DNA of 64,000 bases from Streptomyces cyaneochromogenes (GCF_003963535.1 NZ_CP034539.1:3720001-3784000); one strand, 5' to 3'. Counted from the stretch's first letter, positions 43,612 to 52,773 are shown. Numbers and translations are program-made. The notes: generated by a model from the letters alone, not told the origin.

Positions 43612-44769
43612 CTACAGGCCCATGTCCTTCGCGATGATCGACTTCATGATCTCGCTGGTGCCGCCGTAGATGCGGTTGACGCGGTTGTCCGCGTACAGGC
43701 GGGCGATCGGGTACTCGTTCATGAAGCCGTAGCCGCCGTGCAGCTGCAGGCAGCGGTCGATCACGCGGTGCGCGACCTCGGTGCAGAAGAGCTTCGCGGA
43801 GGCGGCCTCGGCCGGGGTCAGCTCGCCCGCGTCCAGGGCCTCCAGGGCGCGGTCGGCGACGGCCTCGGCGGCGTCGACCTCGGCCTGGCAGGCGGCCAGC
43901 TCGAACTTGGTGTTCTGGAAGTGGGCGACCGGCTTGCCGAAGACGGTGCGCTCCTGGACGTACTGCTTGGCGAACCGGACGGCGGCCTTGGCCTGCGCGT
44001 AGGCGCCGAAGGCGATGCCCCAGCGCTCGGAGGCCAGGTTGTGACCCAGGTAGTAGAAGCCCTTGTTCTCCTCGCCGAGGAGGTCCTCGACCGGGACCTT
44101 CACGTCGACGAACGCCAGCTCGGCGGTGTCGGACGTCTTCAGGCCGAGCTTGTCGAGCTTGCGGCCGACGGAGTAGCCCTCGGACTTGGCGTCCACGGCG
44201 AACAGGGAGATGCCGTGGCGGCGGTCCTCGGCGCTGGGCGCGTCGGTGCGGGCGCAGACGATCACGCGGTCGGCGAGCACGCCGCCGGTGATGAAGGTCT
44301 TGGCGCCGTTGAGGACGTAGTGCGTGCCGTCCTCGGAGAGCTTGGCGGTGGTCTTCATGCCCGCGAGGTCGGAGCCGGTGCCCGGCTCGGTCATCGCCAG
44401 CGCCCACATCTCCTCACCGGAGACGAACTTCGGCAGGAAGCGCTTCTTCTGCTCGTCGGTGGCGAGCATCTTGATGTACGGCAGGCCGAGCAGCACGTGC
44501 ACGCCGGAGCCACCGAACTGGACGCCCGCGCGCGCGGTCTCCTCGTACAGCACGGCCTCGAACTTGTACGAGTCGATGCCGGCGCCGCCGTACTCCTCGT
44601 CGACGCGGATGCCGAAGACGCCGAGCTCGGCGAGCTTGTAGTAGAAGTCGCGCGGCGCCTGGCCGGCCGCGAACCACTCGTCGTAGACCGGGACCACCTC
44701 GGCCTCGATGAAGGCGCGGATGGTCTCCCGGAACGCCTCGTGATCCTCGTTGAACACCGTACGGCGCAC
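43612..44769 (-). CDS. Acyl-CoA dehydrogenase
   Basis: A 385-residue FAD enzyme. ALAMTEPGTGSDLAGMKTTA (about 120-140) and FITGG bind flavin. ERTVFGKPVAHFQNTKFELA holds the arginine helix. HGGYGFMNEYPIARLYADNR near the C-terminus carries Glu at the MCAD-type catalytic-base position. I start at the GTG at 44767-44769 because GGAGG is eight bases upstream and MRRTVFNEDHEAFRE is the family N-terminus. The frame is open 64 codons further, but that part is not conserved. An AAGCGCTT dyad lies just upstream. Confidence 0.92.
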   Translation of the reverse strand: MRRTVFNEDHEAFRETIRAFIEAEVVPVYDEWFAAGQAPRDFYYKLAELGVFGIRVDEEYGGAGIDSYKFEAVLYEETARAGVQFGGSGVHVLLGLPYIKMLATDEQKKRFLPKFVSGEEMWALAMTEPGTGSDLAGMKTTAKLSEDGTHYVLNGAKTFITGGVLADRVIVCARTDAPSAEDRRHGISLFAVDAKSEGYSVGRKLDKLGLKTSDTAELAFVDVKVPVEDLLGEENKGFYYLGHNLASERWGIAFGAYAQAKAAVRFAKQYVQERTVFGKPVAHFQNTKFELAACQAEVDAAEAVADRALEALDAGELTPAEAASAKLFCTEVAHRVIDRCLQLHGGYGFMNEYPIARLYADNRVNRIYGGTSEIMKSIIAKDMGL

Positions 44770-44794
44770 GCCGCCCACCTCCACCGGTACATGT

Positions 44795-44809
44795 CTAAGC
44801 GCTTGCTCA
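44795..44809. promoter_or_regulatory. AGCAAGCGCTT dyad upstream of the acyl-CoA dehydrogenase
   Basis: The minus strand reads AGCAAGCGCTTAGA, with core AAGCGCTT at 44797-44804, 28 bp upstream of the start. It resembles the AnCAAGnnCTTG-type sites of KstR2-like TetR regulators, with two mismatches. The regulator is not proven. Confidence 0.4.
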
Positions 44810-44923
44810 CTCAACCGTACCGGCGAGTACGAACGGCCGTCCAGAGGCCTCCCCCCGTAACGCTCGTCACTCTCACCGCACCGTTGGCGGATTTCGCCCA
44901 CGCCGCCCCTGCCCGTCCCGTCC

Positions 44924-45002
44924 CTGGGGGCTGCCGCCCCCAGACCCCCGCTTCGGCCCAAAGGGCCTCGTCCTCAAACGCCGGACAGGCTGAAATGCCC
45001 GG
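44924..45002. repeat. Streptomyces-type intergenic repeat with hairpin
   Basis: CTGGGGGC-TGCC-GCCCCCAG at 44924-44943 is followed by CGCTTCGGCCCAAAGGGCC and CCTCAAACGCCGGACAGGCT. I recognise this as a short element found between many Streptomyces genes. The identification is by memory. It sits between the TetR gene and the acyl-CoA dehydrogenase and may terminate TetR transcription. Confidence 0.8.
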
Positions 45003-45033
45003 ACCGGCGAAATCCAGCGCCGCCCGCCCGTCC

Positions 45034-45636
45034 TCAGCCCGCCGCAGGCGATGCCGCCCCGAACGCCCCCCGCGCCATCCGATGCAGCAACTCCGCAGTG
45101 ACCCCCCGCCCCGGCAGCACCCCCGGCCGCCCCAGATGCGGCGTCGAGTTCAGGAGCCCGAACACCGAGTGCACCGCCGAGCGGGCCGTCGGCTCCGTGA
45201 GCTCCGGGTACACCTTGCGCACCACCTCCACCCACAGCTCCACGTACTGCCGCTGGAGCTGGCGCACGAGCTTGCGGTCACTGTCGCGCAGGCGGTCCAG
45301 CTCGCGGTCGTGCAGGGTGATGAGGGGGCGGTCGTCGAGGGCGAAGTCGATGTGGCCCTCGATGAGGGAGTCGAGGACCGCCTCGGCCGGCACCCCGTCG
45401 GCCTCCGCGAGGCGCCGCTTCGCGCCCGTCAGGAGCTGACCGCTGATGCCGACAAGGAGCTCCGCGAGCATCGCGTCCTTGCCGGCGAAGTGCCGGTAGA
45501 GACCGGGGCCGCTGATGCCCACGGCGGCGCCTATCTCGTCGACACCGACGCCGTGGAAACCACGCTCGGCGAAGAGGCGCGCGGCCTCCTTGAGGATCTG
45601 CTCGCGGCGGGTGGGGGCGTCGGTTCTGGTGGCCAT
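45034..45636 (-). CDS. TetR family transcriptional regulator
   Basis: A 200-residue regulator. The N-terminal HTH is RREQILKEAARLFAERGFHG then VDEIGAAVGISGPGLYRHFA. The C-terminal region is all-helical. It is divergent from the carboxylase operon and upstream of the acyl-CoA dehydrogenase, so it probably controls both. Two 16-bp GTTA...TTAAC dyads lie between it and the carboxylase gene. An acyl-CoA ligand is inferred from context. Confidence 0.9.
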   Translation of the reverse strand: MATRTDAPTRREQILKEAARLFAERGFHGVGVDEIGAAVGISGPGLYRHFAGKDAMLAELLVGISGQLLTGAKRRLAEADGVPAEAVLDSLIEGHIDFALDDRPLITLHDRELDRLRDSDRKLVRQLQRQYVELWVEVVRKVYPELTEPTARSAVHSVFGLLNSTPHLGRPGVLPGRGVTAELLHRMARGAFGAASPAAG

Positions 45637-45658
45637 GGAAGCAATTCTAGACAGGGAG

Positions 45659-45703
45659 GTTAGCGGTCGTTAACCTGATGGAAATGCGTTAACGCTCATT
45701 AAC
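45659..45703. promoter_or_regulatory. Two TetR-type operators (GTTARCGNTCRTTAAC-like)
   Basis: GTTAGCGGTCGTTAAC at 45659-45674 and GTTAACGCTCATTAAC at 45688-45703, 29 bp apart centre to centre, lie between the divergent TetR and carboxylase genes. The spacing, near three helical turns, suits binding on one DNA face. Confidence 0.65.
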
Positions 45704-45732
45704 TGGTCGACCACTGGTGAGGGGACCGCAGG

Positions 45733-47349
45733 ATGCACGAGGCACCGGAGCTTCACAGCGCGGCAGATCCCGCGTCGGAAGCCTGGCGGGCCAACGAGGA
45801 GGCCCACCGGGCACTCGGGGAGGAGCTGCGCGCCAAGCTGGCGGCGGCGCGGCTCGGCGGCGGTGAGAAGGCACGCGCCCGGCACACCGCGCGCGGCAAG
45901 CTGCTGCCGCGCGACCGCGTCGACACCCTCCTCGACCCCGGCTCCCCCTTCCTGGAGCTCGCACCCCTGGCCGCCGACGGCATGTACGACGGCCAGGCCC
46001 CGGCCGCCGGCGTCATCGCCGGGATCGGGCGGGTCAGCGGGCGCGAGTGCGTGATCGTCGCGAACGACGCCACGGTCAAGGGCGGGACGTACTACCCGAT
46101 GACCGTGAAGAAGCACCTGCGCGCGCAGGAGGTGGCCCTGGAGAACCGGCTGCCGTGTCTGTATCTGGTCGACTCCGGCGGGGCCTTCCTGCCCATGCAG
46201 GACGAGGTGTTCCCGGACCGGGAGCACTTCGGGCGGATCTTCTACAACCAGGCCCGGATGTCGGGCGCCGGTATCCCGCAGATCGCGGCCGTGCTCGGCT
46301 CGTGCACGGCGGGCGGCGCCTACGTCCCGGCCATGAGCGACGAGGCCGTCATCGTCCGGAACCAGGGCACGATCTTCCTCGGCGGCCCCCCGCTGGTGAA
46401 GGCGGCCACCGGTGAGGTCGTCACCGCCGAGGAGCTGGGCGGCGGCGAGGTGCACTCCAGGATCTCCGGCGTCACCGACCACCTCGCCGAGGACGACGCC
46501 CACGCCCTGCGGATCGTGCGGAACATCGTCGCCACGCTCCCCGCGCGCGGGGCCCTGCCCTGGTCCGTGGAGCCCTCGGTCGACCCGAAGGTGGACCCGT
46601 ACGGGCTGTACGGCGCCGTACCGGTCGACTCCCGCACCCCTTATGACGTACGCGAGATCATCGCGCGCGTGGTCGACGGCTCCCGGTTCGCCGAGTTCAA
46701 GGCGGAGTTCGGGCAGACCCTGGTCACCGGCTTCGCCCGGATCCACGGCCACCCGGTCGGGATCGTCGCCAACAACGGCACCCTCTTCTCCGAGTCCGCC
46801 CAGAAGGGCGCCCACTTCATCGAGCTGTGCGACCAGCGCGGCATCCCGCTGGTCTTCCTGCAGAACATCTCCGGGTTCATGGTCGGCAGGGACTACGAGG
46901 CGGGCGGCATCGCCAAGCACGGCGCCAAGATGGTCACGGCGGTGGCCTGCACGCGCGTGCCGAAGCTGACGGTCGTGGTCGGCGGGTCGTACGGCGCGGG
47001 CAACTACTCGATGTGCGGCCGGGCCTACTCCCCCCGTTTCCTGTGGATGTGGCCCGGCGCCAAGATCTCCGTCATGGGCGGCGAGCAGGCCGCCTCGGTC
47101 CTCGCGACGGTCAAGCGGGACCAGTTGGAGGGACGCGGGGAGAGCTGGCCCGCGGCGGAGGAAGAGGCCTTCAAGGACCCGATCCGTGCGCAGTACGAGC
47201 GCCAGGGGAATGCCTACTACGCGACGGCCCGCCTGTGGGACGACGGGGTCATCGACCCCCTGGAGACCCGTCAGGTGCTGGGGCTGGCTCTGACCGCTTG
47301 TGCGAACGCGCCCCTGGGTGACCCCCAGTTCGGCGTCTTCCGGATGTGA
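45733..47349 (+). CDS. accD1: Acyl-CoA carboxylase beta subunit (3-methylcrotonyl-CoA carboxylase type)
   Basis: A 538-residue carboxyltransferase. The N-terminal half contains YYPMTVKKHLRAQEVALENR and SCTAGGAYVPAMSDE (oxyanion-hole glycines). The C-terminal half contains GSYGAGNYSMCGRAYSPRFL and VMGGEQAASVLATVKRDQLE. This pattern fits MCCB. With the downstream biotin subunit it carboxylates 3-methylcrotonyl-CoA in leucine degradation. The gene name follows S. coelicolor use (from memory). It is first in the liu-type operon and is probably repressed by the divergent TetR. Confidence 0.92.
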   Translation: MHEAPELHSAADPASEAWRANEEAHRALGEELRAKLAAARLGGGEKARARHTARGKLLPRDRVDTLLDPGSPFLELAPLAADGMYDGQAPAAGVIAGIGRVSGRECVIVANDATVKGGTYYPMTVKKHLRAQEVALENRLPCLYLVDSGGAFLPMQDEVFPDREHFGRIFYNQARMSGAGIPQIAAVLGSCTAGGAYVPAMSDEAVIVRNQGTIFLGGPPLVKAATGEVVTAEELGGGEVHSRISGVTDHLAEDDAHALRIVRNIVATLPARGALPWSVEPSVDPKVDPYGLYGAVPVDSRTPYDVREIIARVVDGSRFAEFKAEFGQTLVTGFARIHGHPVGIVANNGTLFSESAQKGAHFIELCDQRGIPLVFLQNISGFMVGRDYEAGGIAKHGAKMVTAVACTRVPKLTVVVGGSYGAGNYSMCGRAYSPRFLWMWPGAKISVMGGEQAASVLATVKRDQLEGRGESWPAAEEEAFKDPIRAQYERQGNAYYATARLWDDGVIDPLETRQVLGLALTACANAPLGDPQFGVFRM

Positions 47350-47363
47350 AGGACACAACAACG

Positions 47364-49316
47364 ATGTTCGACACGGTACTTGTGGCCAACCGGGGCGAGA
47401 TCGCCGTCCGCGTCATCCGGACGCTGCGCGCGATGGGTGTGCGCTCGGTGGCCGTCTTCTCCGACGCGGACGCCGACGCACGGCACGTCCGGGAGGCCGA
47501 CACGGCGGTACGGATCGGTCCCGCCCCGGCGTCCGAGAGCTATCTGTCCGTGGAGCGGCTCCTGGACGCCGCCGCCCGCACCGGCGCCGAGGCGGTCCAC
47601 CCCGGGTACGGCTTCCTCGCCGAGAACGCCGGCTTCGCGCGCGCGTGCGCCGACGACGGGCTCGTCTTCATCGGGCCGCCCGCGGGCGCCATCTCCCTGA
47701 TGGGCGACAAGATCCGCGCCAAGGAGACGGTGCGGGCCGCCGGGGTGCCCGTCGTCCCTGGCTCCAGTGGCAGCGGGCTCACCGACGGCCAACTCGCCGA
47801 CGCCGCCCGCGAGATCGGCATGCCCGTACTGCTCAAGCCCTCCGCCGGCGGTGGCGGCAAGGGCATGCGGCTGGTGCGGGACGAGGCACATCTGACGGAC
47901 GAGATCGCCGCCGCCCGCCGCGAGGCCCGCGCCTCCTTCGGCGACGACACGCTCCTCGTCGAGCGGTGGGTCGACCGGCCCCGGCACATCGAGATCCAGG
48001 TCCTGGCGGACGGCCACGGCAACGTGGTGCACCTCGGGGAGCGCGAGTGCTCCCTCCAGCGCCGGCACCAGAAGATCATCGAGGAGGCGCCCAGCGTGCT
48101 CCTCGACGAGGCCACGCGTGCGGCGATGGGCGAGGCGGCCGTGCAGGCGGCCCGCTCCTGCGGCTACCGGGGCGCGGGCACGGTGGAGTTCATCGTGCCC
48201 GGCGGCGACCCCTCCTCCTACTACTTCATGGAGATGAACACCCGCCTCCAGGTGGAGCACCCCGTCACCGAACTCATCACCGGACTCGACCTGGTGGAGT
48301 GGCAGCTGCGGGTGGCGGCGGGCGAGCGGCTGGCCTTCGGGCAGGAGGACGTACGGCTCACCGGCCATGCGGTCGAGGCACGTATCTGCGCGGAGGACCC
48401 GGCGCGCGGGTTCCTGCCCTCCGGCGGCACGGTGCTGCGGCTGCGCGAGCCCCAGGGCGACGGCGTCCGCACGGACTCCGGGCTCAGCGAGGGCACGGAG
48501 GTCGGCAGTCTGTACGACCCGATGCTGTCCAAGGTGATCGCATACGGCCCCGACCGCGCGACGGCGCTCAGAAAGCTCCGGGCGGCCCTCGCGGAGACGG
48601 TCACCCTGGGCGTGCAGACCAACGCCGGGTTCCTGCGGCGGCTGCTCGCGCATCCGGCGGTCCTCGCGGGCGAGTTGGACACGGGGCTGGTCGAGCGCGT
48701 GGTGGACGACCTGGTCGCCACCGACGTACCGGACGAGGTGTACGAGGCGGCGGCGGCCGTGCGCCTGGAGGCGCTGCGGCCTCGTGGTGCCGGGTGGACC
48801 GATCCCTTCTCCGTGCCGAGCGGATGGCGGCTCGGCGGCGAGCCCAGGCCCGTCGGCTTCCACCTGCGGATCACCGACCCCGTGGAGTACGCCCCGCTCG
48901 GCAGCCACACCGTCACGGACGATCGAGTCGCCGTCACCCTCTACGGCGTACGCCACACCTTCCACCACGCCGCCCTGCCGGACGGCACCTGGCTGGGCCG
49001 CGACGGCGACGCCTGGCACGTGCGCGACCACGACCCGGTCGCCGCCTCGCTCACCGGGACCGCCCACGCGGGCGCCGACTCGCTGACCGCGCCCATGCCG
49101 GGGACGGTGACGGTGGTGAAGGTCGCCGTCGGGGACGAAGTGGCGGCGGGCCAGAGCCTGCTGGTCGTGGAGGCGATGAAGATGGAGCACGTCATCTCCG
49201 CCCCGCACGCCGGCACGGTCACCGAGCTGGACGTCACGCCGGGCACGACGGTCGCCATGGACCAGGTCCTGGCGGTCATCGCGCCGGCGGAGGAGTCCGT
49301 GGAGGAGGAGCGATGA
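47364..49316 (+). CDS. accA1: Biotin-dependent acyl-CoA carboxylase alpha subunit
   Basis: A 650-residue subunit: biotin carboxylase N-terminus (FDTVLVANRGEIAVRVIRTL), ATP-grasp loop KPSAGGGGKGMRLV, the catalytic ERECSLQRRHQK and MEMNTRLQVEHPVTE, and a C-terminal BCCP with VVEAMKMEHV (Lys near 606). I start at the ATG at 47364 because GAAGGA is about 10 bases upstream. A GTG at 47346 is in frame. Pairs with the preceding beta subunit. The 3' end overlaps the lyase start (ATGA). Confidence 0.93.
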   Translation: MFDTVLVANRGEIAVRVIRTLRAMGVRSVAVFSDADADARHVREADTAVRIGPAPASESYLSVERLLDAAARTGAEAVHPGYGFLAENAGFARACADDGLVFIGPPAGAISLMGDKIRAKETVRAAGVPVVPGSSGSGLTDGQLADAAREIGMPVLLKPSAGGGGKGMRLVRDEAHLTDEIAAARREARASFGDDTLLVERWVDRPRHIEIQVLADGHGNVVHLGERECSLQRRHQKIIEEAPSVLLDEATRAAMGEAAVQAARSCGYRGAGTVEFIVPGGDPSSYYFMEMNTRLQVEHPVTELITGLDLVEWQLRVAAGERLAFGQEDVRLTGHAVEARICAEDPARGFLPSGGTVLRLREPQGDGVRTDSGLSEGTEVGSLYDPMLSKVIAYGPDRATALRKLRAALAETVTLGVQTNAGFLRRLLAHPAVLAGELDTGLVERVVDDLVATDVPDEVYEAAAAVRLEALRPRGAGWTDPFSVPSGWRLGGEPRPVGFHLRITDPVEYAPLGSHTVTDDRVAVTLYGVRHTFHHAALPDGTWLGRDGDAWHVRDHDPVAASLTGTAHAGADSLTAPMPGTVTVVKVAVGDEVAAGQSLLVVEAMKMEHVISAPHAGTVTELDVTPGTTVAMDQVLAVIAPAEESVEEER

Positions 49317-50245
49317 CGCTGCCCATGACGGTGCCGGCCCCGGGGCTGCCCGCCCGCGTCCGGATCCACGAGGTCGGCCCACGCGACGGCCTGCAGAACG
49401 AGAAGGGCACGGTCCCCACGGAGGTCAAGGCGGAGTTCGTGCGCCGCCTCGCCGACGCGGGCCTGACGACGATCGAGGCCACCAGCTTCGTCCACCCCAA
49501 GTGGGTGCCCCAGTTGGCAGACGCGGAAGAGCTGTTCCCGCTCGTCGGCGACCTTCCGGTGGCGCTCCCGGTGCTCGTGCCGAACGAACGCGGACTGGAC
49601 CGCGCCCTCGCCCTCGGCGCCCGGCGCGTCGCCGTGTTCGCCAGCGCCACCGAGTCCTTCGCCAAGGCCAACCTCAACCGCACGGTCGACGAGGCGCTGG
49701 CCATGTTCGAGCCGGTCGTGGCCCGGGCGAAGGCCTCCGGCGTCCATGTCCGCGGCTATCTGTCGATGTGCTTCGGCGACCCGTGGGAGGGCGCGGTCCC
49801 GGTCCCGCAGGTGGTGAAGGTCTGCAAGGCGCTGCTGGACATGGGCTGCGACGAGCTGAGCCTGGGCGACACGATCGGGGTGGCGACGCCGGGGCACGTA
49901 CGGGCGCTGCTCACCGAACTCACCGAACAGGGCACCCCCGTGGCAGCCCTGGGCGTCCACTTCCACGACACCTACGGCCAGGCACTGGCCAACACGTACG
50001 CCGCCCTCGAACACGGCGTCACCACCGTCGACGCCTCCGCCGGCGGCCTGGGCGGCTGCCCGTACGCCAAGTCCGCCACCGGCAATCTCGCCACCGAAGA
50101 CCTCGTGTGGATGCTGCGGGGCCTCGGCATCGACACCGGAGTAGATCTCGACCGCCTCGTCGCCACGAGCGCGTGGATGGCCGAACAACTGGGCCGACCC
50201 AGCCCGTCCCGCACCGTACGAGCCCTGTCCCACAAGGAGCAGTGA
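49313..50245 (+). CDS. mvaB: Hydroxymethylglutaryl-CoA lyase
   Basis: A 310-residue TIM-barrel enzyme: HEVGPRDGLQNEKG (active-site Arg-Asp), ATSFVHPKWVPQLAD, LGVHFHDTYGQALANTYAAL (metal His) and the signature GGLGGCPYAKSATGN with catalytic Cys near 246. It cleaves HMG-CoA to acetyl-CoA and acetoacetate, the last step of leucine breakdown. The ATG overlaps the alpha subunit TGA (ATGA). Confidence 0.94.
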   Translation: MTLPMTVPAPGLPARVRIHEVGPRDGLQNEKGTVPTEVKAEFVRRLADAGLTTIEATSFVHPKWVPQLADAEELFPLVGDLPVALPVLVPNERGLDRALALGARRVAVFASATESFAKANLNRTVDEALAMFEPVVARAKASGVHVRGYLSMCFGDPWEGAVPVPQVVKVCKALLDMGCDELSLGDTIGVATPGHVRALLTELTEQGTPVAALGVHFHDTYGQALANTYAALEHGVTTVDASAGGLGGCPYAKSATGNLATEDLVWMLRGLGIDTGVDLDRLVATSAWMAEQLGRPSPSRTVRALSHKEQ

Positions 50246-50251
50246 CCCGCG

Positions 50252-51412
50252 ATGGACCACCGACTCTCCCCCGAACTCGAAGAACTCCGCCGTACGGTGG
50301 AGCAGTTCGCGCACGACGTCGTAGCGCCCAAGATCGGCGAGTACTACGAGCACCACGAGTTCCCGTACGAGATCGTCCGCGAGATGGGCCGTATGGGCCT
50401 GTTCGGGCTGCCGTTCCCGGAGGAGTACGGCGGTATGGGCGGCGACTATCTGGCGCTCGGCGTGGTCCTCGAGGAACTGGCCCGCGTGGACTCGTCGGTC
50501 GCCATCACCCTGGAGGCGGGCGTCTCGCTCGGCGCGATGCCGATCCATCTCTTCGGCACCGAGGAGCAGAAGCGGCAGTGGCTGCCGCGGCTGTGCTCCG
50601 GCGAGATCCTGGGCGCCTTCGGCCTCACCGAGCCGGACGGCGGCTCGGACGCGGGCGCGACGCGTACGACGGCCCGCCTCGACGCGGAGACCGGCGAGTG
50701 GGTGATCAACGGCACCAAGTGCTTCATCACCAACTCCGGTACGGACGTCACGGGCCTGGTCACGGTCACGGCGGTCACCGGCCGCAAGCCCGACGGCAGG
50801 CCGCTGATCTCGTCGATCATCGTCCCGTCCGGCACCCCGGGCTTCACGGTCGCGGCCCCCTACTCCAAGGTCGGCTGGAACGCCTCCGACACCCGGGAGC
50901 TGTCCTTCGCGGACGTCCGGGTCCCGGCGGCCAACCTCCTGGGCGAAGAAGGCCGCGGCTACGCCCAGTTCCTGCGCATCCTGGACGAGGGCCGCATCGC
51001 CATCGCGGCGCTGGCGACGGGCCTGGCGCAGGGCTGTGTGGACGAGTCGGTGAAGTACGCCAAGGAACGCCAGGCGTTCGGCCGGCCGATCGGCGCCAAC
51101 CAGGCCATCCAGTTCAAGATCGCCGACATGGAGATGAAGGCCCACACGGCCCGCCTCGCCTGGCGTGACGCGGCCTCCCGGCTGGTGGCCGGGGAGCCCT
51201 TCAAGAAGGAGGCGGCGCTGGCGAAGCTGTACTCGTCGACGATCGCGGTGGACAACGCCCGCGACGCGACGCAGATCCACGGCGGCTACGGCTTCATGAA
51301 CGAGTACCCGGTGGCCCGTATGTGGCGGGACTCCAAGATCCTGGAGATCGGCGAGGGCACGAGCGAGGTGCAGCGCATGCTGATCGCGCGTGAACTGGGG
51401 CTCGTGGGCTGA
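50252..51412 (+). CDS. acdH: Acyl-CoA dehydrogenase of branched-chain catabolism
   Basis: A 386-residue enzyme: AFGLTEPDGGSDAGATRTTA (flavin contact), CFITNSGTDVTG, ERQAFGRPIGANQAIQFKIA and the C-terminal HGGYGFMNEYPVARMWRDSK with Glu at the MCAD-type catalytic position. In the operon it probably oxidises isovaleryl-CoA or other short branched acyl-CoAs. It is six bases downstream of the lyase stop. The gene name follows S. coelicolor memory. A hairpin terminator follows. Confidence 0.92.
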   Translation: MDHRLSPELEELRRTVEQFAHDVVAPKIGEYYEHHEFPYEIVREMGRMGLFGLPFPEEYGGMGGDYLALGVVLEELARVDSSVAITLEAGVSLGAMPIHLFGTEEQKRQWLPRLCSGEILGAFGLTEPDGGSDAGATRTTARLDAETGEWVINGTKCFITNSGTDVTGLVTVTAVTGRKPDGRPLISSIIVPSGTPGFTVAAPYSKVGWNASDTRELSFADVRVPAANLLGEEGRGYAQFLRILDEGRIAIAALATGLAQGCVDESVKYAKERQAFGRPIGANQAIQFKIADMEMKAHTARLAWRDAASRLVAGEPFKKEAALAKLYSSTIAVDNARDATQIHGGYGFMNEYPVARMWRDSKILEIGEGTSEVQRMLIARELGLVG

Positions 51413-51430
51413 GCCGGCCGACCGCTCGAA

Positions 51431-51471
51431 CAAGGCTCAACGACCCTTGATTACAAGGTCGTTGGGCCTTG
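51431..51471 (+). terminator. Terminator after the leucine operon
   Basis: The stem CAAGGCTCAACGACC (51431-51445) pairs with GGTCGTTGGGCCTTG (51457-51471), with one mismatch and an 11-base loop. It separates acdH from the iron-regulated desE. Confidence 0.8.
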
Positions 51472-51543
51472 TTGGCTTATGTCGCGGCCTCACAGCCTGC
51501 GCACAACTTCGATCACAAGGGCCCCACCCCTGGGACATCAGCT

Positions 51544-51562
51544 CAGGTTAGGCTAACCTACC
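51544..51562 (+). promoter_or_regulatory. Iron box upstream of desE
   Basis: CAGGTTAGGCTAACCTACC contains the perfect dyad AGGTTAG-G-CTAACCT (51545-51559), matching the DmdR1/IdeR iron-box pattern. It lies about 50 bp before the desE start, so desE should be repressed by iron. Confidence 0.9.
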
Positions 51563-51610
51563 TTCGAATTGTCCGGCGGGCGATCCGCCCTGTTCGAAAG
51601 CAGCGTAGCC

Positions 51611-52657
51611 ATGCCCAACGCCAGAGCCACCCACCTCACCCGCCGCGGCATCCTCGCCGCGGGCGGCGCCCTCGGCCTCGGGGCCGTGCTCGCAGCCTGC
51701 GGGGACGACGACGCGAAAAGCGGTGGTTCTAACGAGGCCACGACCGCTGCCAAGTCCGGCCCCTGGACGTTCAAGGACGACCGCGGCACCACCGTGAAGC
51801 TCGACAAGGTCCCGACGAAGATCGTCGCCTTCGTCGGTCTCGCGGCCGCGCTGTACGACTACGGCATCGAGGTCAAGGGCGTCTTCGGCCCGACCAAGAC
51901 GCAGGACGGCAAGGCCGACGTGCAGGCCGGCGACATGGACGTCAGCAAGCTGACGGTCTTCGGCAACGTCTGGGACCAGTTCAACGTCGAGAAGTACGCC
52001 GCGTTCGCCCCCGAGGTCCTCATCTCCACGACCTTCGACAGCACCGGCACCCTCTGGTACGTCCCCGAGGCGTCCAAGGACAAGATCGCCAAGCTCGCCC
52101 CGAGCGCCGCGATCTCCGTCTACGACCGTCAGCTGACCCAGCCGCTGGAGCGGGTGTGGGAGCTGGCCGAGTCCCTCGGCGCGGACCTGAAGGCCGACAA
52201 GGTCGCCCAGTCCAAGAAGGACTTCGAGGCGGCCGCCGAGCGGCTGCGCAAGGCCGCCAAGGCGCGTCCCGAGATCAAGGTGATGGCCGGTTCCGCCAGC
52301 CAGGACATCTTCTACGTCTCCGGCACGAACCTCTCCGTCGACCTGGAGTACTTCAAGGCCCTCGGCGTGAACTTCGTCGAGCCGCCGGAGAGCGCCAAGA
52401 AGGAGGGCGGCGGCTGGTTCGAGTCGCTGAGCTGGGAGAACGTCGACAAGTACCCGGCCGACATCATCATGATGGACGACCGCTCCTCGACGATCCAGCC
52501 CGCCGACATCACCGAGGCGACCTGGAAGAAGCTGCCCGCCGTGAAGGCCGGTCAGGTCATCGCGCGTTCGCCCGAGCCGATTCTTTCCTACGCCAAGTGC
52601 ACGCCGCTTCTCACGAGCCTCGCCGAGGCCATCGAGAAGGCCAAGAAGGTCGCCTGA
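51611..52657 (+). CDS. desE: Ferric siderophore-binding lipoprotein DesE
   Basis: A 348-residue ABC-transport binding protein. The N-terminus combines a twin-arginine (LTRRGILAAGGALGLG) with a lipobox (LAAC, Cys near 34). The mature Fepb-like fold includes VPTKIVAFVGLAAALYDYG and YPADIIMMDDRSSTIQPADI. It captures ferrioxamine-type hydroxamate complexes for import. It begins the desferrioxamine locus and has its own iron box. The import permease is not in the window. Confidence 0.93.
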   Translation: MPNARATHLTRRGILAAGGALGLGAVLAACGDDDAKSGGSNEATTAAKSGPWTFKDDRGTTVKLDKVPTKIVAFVGLAAALYDYGIEVKGVFGPTKTQDGKADVQAGDMDVSKLTVFGNVWDQFNVEKYAAFAPEVLISTTFDSTGTLWYVPEASKDKIAKLAPSAAISVYDRQLTQPLERVWELAESLGADLKADKVAQSKKDFEAAAERLRKAAKARPEIKVMAGSASQDIFYVSGTNLSVDLEYFKALGVNFVEPPESAKKEGGGWFESLSWENVDKYPADIIMMDDRSSTIQPADITEATWKKLPAVKAGQVIARSPEPILSYAKCTPLLTSLAEAIEKAKKVA

Positions 52658-52671
52658 GAAAGGGCCACTTG

Positions 52672-52737
52672 AGGTTGTGGGGCGACTGCGGGTCCGGTTG
52701 TGGCTGGTCGCGCAGTTCCCCGCGCCCCTGAAAAGCA
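52672..52737. repeat. Streptomyces intergenic repeat between desE and desF
   Basis: GTTGTGGGGCGACTGCGGGT and GGCTGGTCGCGCAGTTCCCC followed by GCGCCCCTGAAAAGCAGG match a short element that I recognise from many Streptomyces intergenic regions. It separates desE from desF. Confidence 0.75.
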
Positions 52738-52773
52738 GGTCGGCCTCCCTGACGTCGATTCAGGAGTTACCCC

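Noticed and set aside
44770..44961. 64-codon extension of the acyl-CoA dehydrogenase
   Set aside because: It covers an operator and repeat sequence and lacks similarity. The GTG at 44769 has a well-placed ribosome-binding site.
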